This document shows, piece after piece, positions 38,709 through 50,700 of a DNA stretch of 64,000 nt. Origin of the DNA: an uncultured Clostridia bacterium (GTDB taxonomy: Bacteria > Bacillota > Clostridia > TANB77 > CAG-508); the NCBI GenBank assembly GCA_947632035.1, contig CANRNR010000008.1:1-64000 (forward strand), written 5' to 3'. Each line of letters opens with the position of its first letter. Position 1 is the stretch's first letter. Under the pieces are notes generated by a model. The model saw nothing but the letters and a program-made list of their open reading frames with translations. It did no database searches and was not told the origin of the DNA. The position numbers and the translations under genes are program-made.

Positions 38709-41700
38709 ATGGGTATTGTTAAGAAAATGTTAGCAACAATATTAATAGCTTTGATACTATTAAATGACTTATCAATGCTCATAGTATATGGGCAAGAAAT
38801 CATTAGAAATAGTGACACTACAGAAGTTGCTAAAAACAAAATTTCTAGCACTAAATATATTGTTTCAGAAGAAGAAAATACAATAACCAGGGTATTACCA
38901 GAAACCACAGTAGGCATATTTAAAGGAAAATTTAATATGCCTAAAAGTGATGTCAAAGTATATAAAAGCGAAGAAGATTTAACAGAAGTAGCAGATGAAG
39001 AGAATGTAGGAACAGGAATGGTAATGATGCATGAAGAAGGTGGCAAAATGTATACTACATCAGTAATAGGCGACTTAAATAAAGATGGAATCATGGGAGA
39101 CATAGAGTTAAATCTTCTAATCAAGTATGTATCAGGAATGGGAGCACAAGACAATTTAGAAGGAATAGCCTTTAAGAGTGCAGACTTAACAAATGATGGA
39201 AAAATAAATCAAATAGATATAACAGTATTAATAAGATGGGTAGTATACCGTGAATTAGAATTACCAGAAATAACAATACCAGAAGCACCAACAATAAAGA
39301 TATTAGAGGGAGAAGAAGGAGAAAATGGCTGGTATAAAGGAAATGTAACAGTAGAAATAAAGGCACCAGAAGAAGACGAAGTAGAAATAGAAAAAATGAC
39401 ATATGTTTTAGAAAAAGAAGAAGTTGCAGAGTCAGAAGGAAATGTAGAAGGAGGAAATAACCAACAAGGAACAGATCAAGAAGAAACCACAGAAGATACT
39501 GAGAATGAAGTAACAGAAATAGAAGTAGAAGATGGAGAAAAAATAGAGCTAAAAGAAGACGGCAAATATACAATAAAAACATATAGTTATTCAAAAGCAG
39601 GAAAAAGAAGTATAGAAAATAAAAGAGAGATAAAATTAGAAACAGGAATAAAGAAACTAGAATTAGAAGTAACAAAAGTAACAACAAATGAAATAGGAGT
39701 AAAAGTAGAAGCAGAGGCATTTTCAGGAATAAAAGAATACACATACTATATAGGAAAAATAGTAAGAAGTACAAGACATGATGAAGAAACAGAAGAAGAC
39801 GTAGAAGAAAAAACAATAGAATATGGAGAAGGAATAGTAACAAGCGAGCCAGAGTATGTATTTAAAGTATTAGAAGATGATACAGAATATGGAGTAAAAG
39901 TAGAAGTAAAAAGCATAGCAGGAAATGAAAAAGTAGAAGAAAAAGAAGAAAAGACATTAAAAATAAGCACACTAACAGAAGAAAATGTAGAAATAGTAAA
40001 AAGCACAGATGAATGGACAAATGAAAATATAGAAGTAGAAATAAAGGTAAGTGAAGAAGCAAACCCAGAAGGCAAATATGAAGTAGAGTACAAAAAAGGA
40101 GAAGGAGACTGGGAGAAATACACAGGACCAATAGAAGTAGAAGAAAATACAGACATAACAGTAAGACTAACAGATGGAAACAACTATAGTGAAGAAGTAA
40201 CAAAGAGTATAGAAAATATAGACAAGACAGCACCAGAAGGAAGAATAGAAGTAAAAGAGACAACAACAAAAGAAATAAAAATAGAAGTAAAAGATGCAAA
40301 AGATGAGCAAAGTGGAATAGAGAGTTATACATATTATATAGGAATAAAAAATGACGAAGGGGAATTCCAATATAGAGAAGTAAAAAAATACGAAGAAGGA
40401 GAAGAAGAAGGAGCAGACGAAAAATTAAACTGCACATATGAGAGATTAAGACAAGATGAAGAATATAGAGTAGTAGTAGAAATAAAAGACAAAGCAGGAA
40501 ATGTAAACAGAATAGAAGAAACAGTAAGAACTAAAAAAATGCCAGAGATAGGAGTAGCCGATATAGAAATAGGGTACTCTAATACTGAATGGACAAATGA
40601 AAATGTAACAGTAACAATAAAAGTAAGAGACGGAGTAGACACACAAGATTGTATATTAGAATACAGCTTAGATGGAGGCAAGACATGGCAAAAATATGAA
40701 GACGATGTAGAAGTAGAGATAACAGAAAATACAAACATAATAGTAAGATTAACAGATGGAGTAAATGAATTAGAAGTAGCATCAGGAAAAGTAAGTAACA
40801 TAGATAAAGAAAACCCACAAGGAAGCCTAAAGGTAAAAGAGACAAGAAGCAATAGAATAGCAGTAGAAGTAGAAGGAATGGATGAAATATCAGGAGTAAA
40901 GGCATACAGCTATTATATAGGAACAAAAGATGATGCAGGAGAAGTAAAATATACAAAAGTAGGATATGAAGAAAGAAATTTAAAGCCAAGAGAAAAAGGA
41001 CAAGAAAGCTATGTATATAGCAAATTAACAAAAGAAACAGAATACTATGTAAAAGTAGAAATAGAAGACCAAGCAGGAAATAAGATAGAACTAGTAGAAA
41101 CAAGGAAAACACAAAAAGTACCAGCATTAAATGAACAAAACATGACATATGAAAAATCAGAAGAAGACTGGACAAAAGAAGACGTAATAATAAAAGTAGA
41201 AGTAGATGAAGATGTAGACATGGATGAATTTCATGTAGAATACACAACAGATGGAGGAAAAACATGGCATGAATATGATCCAGAAACAGGAATAGTGGTA
41301 GAAGAAAATACAGATGTAGAAGTAAGATTATCAGATGGAGATAATGGAGGAGAAGGAACTGATATAACAGTAGACAATATAGATAAAACAGCTCCAAAAG
41401 TAGAAATAAAAGAAAACAAATCAACAAGTGGAACAATAGAAGTAGAAGTAGAAGCAACAGATGACCAAAGTGGAATAGATAAATATGTATATTACCTAGG
41501 AAAGAAAAATGAAAATGGAGAGATAGAATACGAAAAATATGCAGAATCAAAGGAAAATACATATAGATATGAAGACTTAGATCAAGATACAGATTATTAC
41601 ATAAAAGTAGAAGTAGTAGACAATGTAGGAAACGTAGGAGAAGCATTAGCAGAAGAAAAAACATTAAGAATACCAGATGGCTCAGAAATAATAACATTAG

Positions 41701-44700
41701 AAAAAGACAGAGAAGAATGGACAAATGGAAATGTAACAGTAACAATAACATATAAAGAAACAGTATATTATGTAGAATATTCAATAGATGGAGAGAACTG
41801 GAAGAGAAGCACAAATAGTGGAGAAAGAATAATAATAGAAGAAAATACAACAGTATTAGCAAGATTAACAGACGGAAGAAATGTAGGTGTACCAACAAGT
41901 ATAAAAATAACAAACATAGATAAAGTAAATCCAGTAGTAGTAGATTATCAAGTACCAAGAATAAATAGTGATGGATTTATAGAAGAAATACATTTAACAG
42001 ATAATTTAAGTGGTATATCAAATATAACATGGTATATTAGAGAGAAGGGAACAAAACAGTATACACAAGCAAAAGAAACTTTAACAGTACAAGAAGGGTT
42101 AAAAGCAGGAGAAACAGATGTAACAAAACAAAAACTATATAAAGGATTAAGAACAGGAACATATGAAATATATGCTCAAGTATTTGATGTGTCTGGAAAT
42201 AAAGTAGAAACAGAAGTACAAGAAGTAACATTAATACCAGTACAAGAATTAAATGAGGAAAATACAAGAATAATAGTAGAACCAAGCACATGGACAAATG
42301 AAGATGTAAAAGTAACAATAGAAACAGATGTAGACCTAGAAGATGGAGGCTATAGCATAGAGTATAGTTTAGACGGAAAAAAATATGAAAGCTACATTGC
42401 AGATATAGGAGTAGAAGTAAGTAAAAACGGAAAAGTATATGCAAGACTAACAGATGGGGTGAACGTAGGAAAAGAAACAAGTAAAGAGATAACAAACATA
42501 GATAAAGATTTACCAGAAGTAGAAGGAATACAAATAGCGGAAGTAACAAGTAAAAGAATAAAAACAACTATCAATATGCAAGATAAATTAAGTGGATTAG
42601 GAAAGATAGTTTGGTATTACAAACATGTAGAAGATAAAGATTATAAGCAAGAAGAAAAAGTATATACAGAATTAAAAGGAAATGAAAGAGGAAGCTTAGA
42701 TCAAATAACAGGAGAATTAGATTTAACAGAGAAAAAAGCAGGTATGTATAGCATATATGCAGAAGTATATGATGTAGCAGGAAATATGTTTAAGGCTCAA
42801 GAAATAATAGCAAATACAACAGAAATACCAACAGGAGACGAAGCATTTACAATGTCACAAGATCCAACAACATGGACAAATGGCGAAGTAACAGTAACAA
42901 TGAAGTTAGAAGAAAAAGGAGAAGGCTATACAATAGAATACAGCACAGATGGAAAGAAATGGACAGAAGGAACAAAAGTAACAGTAGATGAAAACAAAAC
43001 AGTACATGCAAGATTAACAGACGGAGTAAACGTAGGAGAAAGCCAAAGCTTAAAGTTAACAAATATAGATAAAGTGCCAGTAAGTGCAGAAGCAATAACA
43101 GTAAAATCAGTAACAACAAATTCAATGACAGCACAAATAAATGTACAAGATTTAGATAGTGGACTAGGAAAAATAGAATGGTTCTATAAACATAATGATG
43201 ATGACAAATATACTCAAGTAGATCAAGTTTATCAAACTTTAAATGAAAAAAATAAAGGATCTGTAAAGAAGGAAACTAAGGAACTAATATTAGAAAAAAT
43301 AAAAGGCGGAAATTATGAAATATACGCCAAAATATATGATGTAGCAGGAAATGTTGTAACAGCAGAAAAAGTAGTGCAAACTACAACACAAGTACCATCA
43401 GGAAATGAAGCACTTACAATGATAGTAAAACCAGAAACTTGGACAAACAAAAAAGTTATAGTAACATTAACAAGTGAAGTTCCAGATTATATAGTAGAAT
43501 ATAGTACAGATGGAAAAGAATATTTAGCAGGTACAAGTGTAGAAGTAGATATAAATAAAAGAGTATACGGAAGACTAACAGATGGTGTAAATAATGGAGA
43601 GCCAAAATATATAGATGTAACCAATATAGATAAAATTGCACCAACTGTAGGAGAAATTACATTAAAAACAAATACAACTAAAACAATAACAGCACAAGTA
43701 AATATAGAAGATGGAGAAAGTGGATTAGGCAAAATAGAATGGTATTATGCAAAAGAAGGAGATGTAAATTACAGCCTAATAGAACAAGAATATCAAAAAT
43801 TAAATGTAAAAGATAAAGGCGAAACAGAACAAGTAACTAAAGAACTAGTTCTTGAAGACTTAAGTGGTGGAAATTATGATATATATGCAAAAGTATATGA
43901 TGTAGCAGGAAATGTAAAGCAAAGCAGTACATCAAAACTTAAAACTTCTAATATGCCAGAAGGAAGTCTAGGAATTATAATGACTAAAGATCCAGATCAT
44001 TGGACTAATGGACAAGTAACTGTAAATATGAGCTTAACAGGTAATATGGAAGGATATAGCATAGAATATAGCACAGATAATATGAACTGGACTTTAGGAA
44101 CAAGCACTAAAGTAGATGAAAATAAGACAGTATATGCAAGATTATCAGATGGAATAAATAAAGGACAGCCAACAAGTACAACAGTAACTAAAATAGATAC
44201 AGATAATCCAATTGTACAAAGTATACAAATAAAATCAAGAACAACAAAAGCAATAACAGCAGAAATAGGAATGCAAGATAAATTAAGTGGTATTGCAAAA
44301 TTAGAATGGTATTACAAAAATTCAAATCAATCACAATATACAGTAAAAGAAGTACCATATCAAACAATAAATGGAGATACAGCAGGTAGAACTGATGTAG
44401 TAACAAATGAATTAGAATTAACTAATATAGATTCAGGAAAATATACAATATATGCAAAAGTATATGATGTAGCAGGAAATGAAATAGATAGTGAATCATT
44501 AGTAATAGACACAGTAAAAATACCAATGGGAGCATCTGCATTTACAATGGAGCAAACACCAACAACATGGACAAAAGAACAAGTAACAGTAACTATTAAT
44601 TTAGAAGATGAAGCAAGAGGATATGACGTAGAATACAGTACAGATGGAAGAACTTGGCAAAAAGGAACAGAAGTAACATTAGATGAAAACACAACAGTAC

Positions 44701-47700
44701 ATGCAAGACTATCAGATGGAATAAATAAAGGACAAAGCCAAAGTATAACAATATCTAATATAGATAGAACAAATGCTGTTGTAGGAGAAGTAAAAGTTGA
44801 AGAAACAACTACAAATTCAATTGTAGCTTCTTTAGACGTGCAAGATATAGATAGTGGACTTGGAAAAATAGAGTGGTTATATAAAAATAGTACAGAAGAA
44901 GGATATAGACAAGAAGAACAAAATTATCAAACTCTATATGGAGCAAAAGCTGGAAAAACAGAAAAACAAACAAAAGAATTAAGCTTAGATAATATAAATA
45001 GTGGAAATTATGAAATATATGCAAAAGTATATGATGTAGCAGGAAACGTAGTAGATGCAAAAGCAATGAGAATTGACACACAAGCAATACCAACAGCAGA
45101 TGAATCAATAGAAATGTTAGCAAGACCAGCATATTGGACAAATGATAATGTAGTAGTTAAATTAACAAATAGTGCAGTAGGAGGATATAGTACTCAATAT
45201 AGTCTAGATGGAAAAACATACAAAATCGGAACAAGCGTAGAAGTAGATTCAAATAAAACAGTATATGGAAGGTTAACAGATGGACAAAATAATGGAGAGC
45301 CAACACACATTGATATAGGAAATATTGATAAAAAAGCTCCAGAAGTAGGAGAAATTACACTAAAATCAAATACAACAAAAACAATAACTGCAAAAGTAAC
45401 AGTAAGAGATGAATTAAGTGGTTTAGCTAAAATAGAATGGTTCTATAAAAAACAAGGACAAGCAAATTATGAAAAAGTAGAAGAAAGCTATAAAGAAATA
45501 AACGGAAAAACACCTGGAGATACAAGTTCATTAGAAAAAGAATTAACTATGGAGGAATTAAGCTCAGGAATATATGATATATATGTAAAAGTATATGACG
45601 TAGCAGGAAATGTAATACAAAGTAAAATACAAAACTTACCTACAAGTAGTGTATCATCTGGCGAAACCTCAATAACAGTAAGTAAAAATCCAACACATTG
45701 GACAAATGGTGAAGTAACATTAACATTTGGTCTTGTAAGTGGAGTAACAGGATATAGTGTTCAATATAGTACTGATGGACAAGCATGGACAAAAGGAAAT
45801 AGTGTATCAGTAAAAGAAAACGGAACAGTATTATCAAGATTATATGATGGAGAAAATACAGGAACACCATTAAGAACAATAATAGAAAATATAGATACAG
45901 AAGGTCCAAGAGTAGAAAATATACAAATACAATCAGTAACAAGTAAATCAATAGTAGCAAGCTTAACAATGCAAGATACACTAAGTGGAATTTCAAAAAT
46001 AGAATGGTACTATAAAAATTCAAATGTAGATGACTATACTCAAAAAGATGAAAAATATAAAGAAATAAATAGTGAGGATCCAGGAGATAGAACCACATTA
46101 AAAAAACAATTAGAATTAACTAAAATTCCAGCAGGAACATATAGCATATATGCAAAAGTATATGATGTAGCAGGAAATGTAACAACTAGTGATTCTATCA
46201 TGGTAAAAACTATTCAAATACCATCAGCAAATGAAGCATTTACAATGAATCAAAATCCAACAACATGGACAAATAGTGAAGTAACTGTAAACATGGAATT
46301 AGTGAGTGGTGCATCAGAATATGATATTGAATATAGTAAAGACGGAAGACAATGGAACAAAGGCGCTCAAGTAAAACTAAATGCTAATGGAGTAGTGCAT
46401 GCAAGATTAACAGATGATGTAAGTACAGGTGAATCAAAGAGCTTAAAAGTAGAAAACATAGATACAGTTTTACCAGAAGCAGGAACAATTACAGAAAAAA
46501 ATGTAACAAGTAGTAGTTTAACTGCAGAAGTAACTATACAAGATACTTTAAGTGGTTTAGCAAAAATAGAATGGCAATATAAGAAAAGCGATGAAAGCCA
46601 ATTTAAAACTAAAATAGAAGAATATAGAGTAATGAAGGGAAGCGATAGGGGAGAAAATATAGAAAAAGTAAGTCAATTAAAATTAGATAACTTATCACAA
46701 GGAACATATAATATTAAAGCATATGTATATGATATAGCAGGAAACCAAAGAGAAATAGCACAAAAAGACATAAATATAAAAACAATACCAAGTTTAACAA
46801 AAGATGTAAATGTAACATTTACTCAAACACCGATAAACTGGACAAATGATAATGTAAAAGTAAGTATAAACTCTACAGAAAGTGGATATGGACTAGAATA
46901 TAGTAAAGACGGAAATAAGTGGTATGAATATATAGGACCAGTTATGGCAGAAGGAAATGGAACAATATCAGCAAGACTAACAGATGGAATAAACTCAGGA
47001 GCACCTGCATCTACACAAATATCAAATATAGATAAGGACCTTCCATTAATAGTAGGAAGTATAGGAACAAAAGCAAAAACACCAAATTCAATAACAGCAC
47101 AAGTAACAGTACAAGATGTTTTAAGCGGAATAGCAAAAATAGAATGGTATTACTTAAAACAAGGACAATCAAACTATGAAAAAATAGAAGAAGAATATCA
47201 GAAAATAAACGGAAATACACCAGGAGAAACAACGCAAGTAACAAAAGAAATATTAATAGAAAACTTAAGTATTGGAACATATGAAGTATATGTAAAAGTA
47301 TATGATGTTGCAGGAAATGTAGAACAAAGTAAAACAGCAAACTTAGAGACAGCATCTATGCCATCAGGAGAAACAGCAATTACAATGACAAAAGATCCAA
47401 TAACATGGACAAATAAAACAGTAACAGTAAATATGCAATTAGCAAGTGAAGTAACAGGATATAGCATAGAATATAGCACAGACGGAGCAATTTGGATACC
47501 TGGAAATAGTGTAACAGTAAGACAAAATGGAGAAGTGCTTGCAAGATTATCAGATGGTATAAATAAAGGTGAGCCAAAGAGATTACCAATAAATAACATA
47601 GACACAACAAATCCAGAAGTAGGAGAAATACAAACAAATAATGTAACAAGTAACAGCATATCAGCTCAAATATCTATAAGAGATGTATTAAGTGGTTTAG

Positions 47701-50700
47701 CAAAGGTAGAATGGTATTATAGAAGAAGCGGAGAAGAACAATATGAATTAATAACAGAAAAATTACATGATATGAATGTAGAAAGTGGAGGCTCAACAGC
47801 TCAAACAGTAAGCACATTGTCAGCTAAGAACTTAAAATCAGGAACATATAATATATTTGCAAGAGTATATGATGTGGCAGGAAATGTAATAGATAGTAGA
47901 ACAGCAGTAATAGAAACAATAAAAATGCCATCAGGTGAAGGTGCATTTACAATGTCACAAGAGCCAACATATTGGACGAAAGACCCTGTAACAGTAAAAA
48001 TACAAAACAAAACACAAGAATATGATGTAGAATACAGTACAAATGGTGGAAACACATGGTACACAGGAACACAAGTAGCATTATCTACAAATGGAACAGT
48101 ATTAGCAAGACTAACAGATGGAGAAAACCACGGAGAATCACAACAAATAAAAGTAGAAAATATAGATACAACAGGACCAAACTTAAATAGTATACAAACG
48201 GTAAATGTAACAAGTAGAGATATAACTTTAAGTCTAACAGCAAAAGATTTAGAAAGTGGTTTGGCAAAAATAACATGGTTCTATAAGAGAGCTGAAGATG
48301 CATACAAAGAACAAACAGAAACATGGCATAATATAAATGATTCACAACATGGTATAACAACAGAAAAAAATATACCAGTACAATTACGAGACTTAAAAGG
48401 TGGATTATATAGTATATATGCAGAAGTATATGATGTGGCAGGTAATGTAGCGAGAAGTAATGAAATGTCAGTACAAACAATACTAATCCCATCAGCAGAA
48501 ACAAGTATAAATATGGATTATACTCCTAAAACATGGACAAATGGAAAAGTAACAGTAACAATGAATTTAACAAATGGAGTATCAGGCTATAATATAGAAT
48601 ACAGTATAGATAATGGAAGCTCATGGCAAACAGGAAATAGCGTAGAAGTAGATTCAAATAGAACAGTACAAGCTAGACTAACAGATGGAGAAAATTCAGG
48701 AGCTGCTAAAGAATTAACAATAGGAAATATTGATACTCAAAGTCCAACATCAACTACAATAACACAAACTGCAGTAACGAGTAAGAGCATATCAGTACAA
48801 TTAACAGCAAAAGATGAGCAAAGTGGACTTTCAAAAGTAGAATGGTACCATAAGAGAAACGAGGATAATGGTGATTATCAAATGACACCTGTAAATTATG
48901 CAGACATGAAAGGTTCAAACCAAGGACTTCTAACAGATACAGTAGTACCATTAAACTTAACTAGCTTAACATCAGGAACTTATAGTATATATGCACAAAT
49001 ATATGATGTGGCAGGAAACGTAATAAGAACAAGTGATACAATTCAAATAACAACAACGCCAATTCCTGCAGGAGAAGGATCTTTAAACATAACACATAGC
49101 CCAACAATATGGACAAAGAACCATGTAACAGTAACAGTACAAAATAATGTTGTAGGATATGATGTAGAATATAGTGTAAACGGTGGAGCATCATGGCAAA
49201 CAGGAACTAGTATAGATGTAGATTCAAACAAAACTATACAAGCAAGACTAACAGATGGAATAAACTCAGGAGATATTAAAAACTATACTATAAATAATAT
49301 TGATACAAATAACCCAACATCAACTGCTATAACAGAAATTAGTAAAACAAGTACAACTATATCAGTAAAATTAACAGCAAAAGATTTAGAAAGTGGTTTA
49401 GCAAAAGTAGATTGGTATTACAAGAAAAACGGAGATAGTGGTGATTACAAAGTTATAACTAAAACTTATGCACAAATGAATAGTGCAGATAGAGGACCTA
49501 TAATAGATACAGAAGTACCACAGGTATTTGAAGACTTAACATCAGGAACATACAGCATATATGCACAAATATATGATGTCGCAGGAAATATGATACGAAG
49601 TAGTAACACTATAGAAATAGCAACAGTAGAAATTCCATCAGGAGAAGCCTCTCTTAATATAGTACAATCACCAAGTGGACAATGGACTAATAGACCAGTA
49701 ACAGTAACTATTAGTAAAGTGGGTACTGGATTAGATGATTATTACATAGAATATAGTACAGGAGGTTCGTGGACAAGAGGAGAAAGCTTAACAGTATATA
49801 CAAATGGAACAACAGTAAATGCAAGATTAACGGATGGAACAAATCCTGGAACTGCTAAAAGCCTAACAGTCAATAATATAGACTATACACCACCAACAAT
49901 AGTTTCAAGTAGAGGAAGTAATACACCTTCAAATAGTGGAACTATATCAATATTTGAGTTTAATGATAACCCAATACCACCAAATGGTGAAAGTGGTGTA
50001 ACACAAATAAGTTTCTCAAAAGTAGCAGGTCAATATTCTTGGGAAGATGTAGAAAAAGGTAGACCAGGATATGTAAAAACAGTAAATGGTTCTCAAGCAA
50101 ATGGAACATGGTATGTATATGTAAAAGATGAAGCAGGCAACATATCAAATGCTACGACAGTAAGTGTAACAGGAGTAGTAGATACAGTAAGTAATTTAAA
50201 TATAACAACAAAAGATATAACAATAAAAGAAGGTGAAACAGCACAAATACAAATGACTTATAATGGAACACCAAGCTCAATAACTTATACAAGTAGAGAC
50301 AACGGAACCGCTTCAGTAACAACAGGATTATCAGGAGGATTAGTAGAAGGAGTAAAAAAAGGATCAACAGTTATTGATATTACTGTACATAACTATGATG
50401 GAACTACAATAACTGGAACAGTAAATGTTACAGTTTTACCAAATGACCATTATATAATAATAACAGATCATAGCTATGAATTTACCTCTGATACATCATT
50501 ATCAATTAAAGCTGATCTTTATGATAATAATGGTTGTCTACTTCATTTGATTAACATATTATTCGAAGTAAAACCTGGAGAACAATTTACTCCACCATCG
50601 ATATCTGAAATAGAATCTAAATTATTAGAATACCGAATTGGTGATAATGAATCTAGAGAGAAGGGATTAAAAGAATGGGTATATACTCGATTTGGAGTAA

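Noticed and set aside
39172..49231. Many long minus-strand open frames opposite the giant repeat gene
   Set aside because: They are shadows: the plus strand is very A-rich, so few stop codons arise on the other strand. They have no SD sites and low-complexity Leu/Phe-rich sequence.
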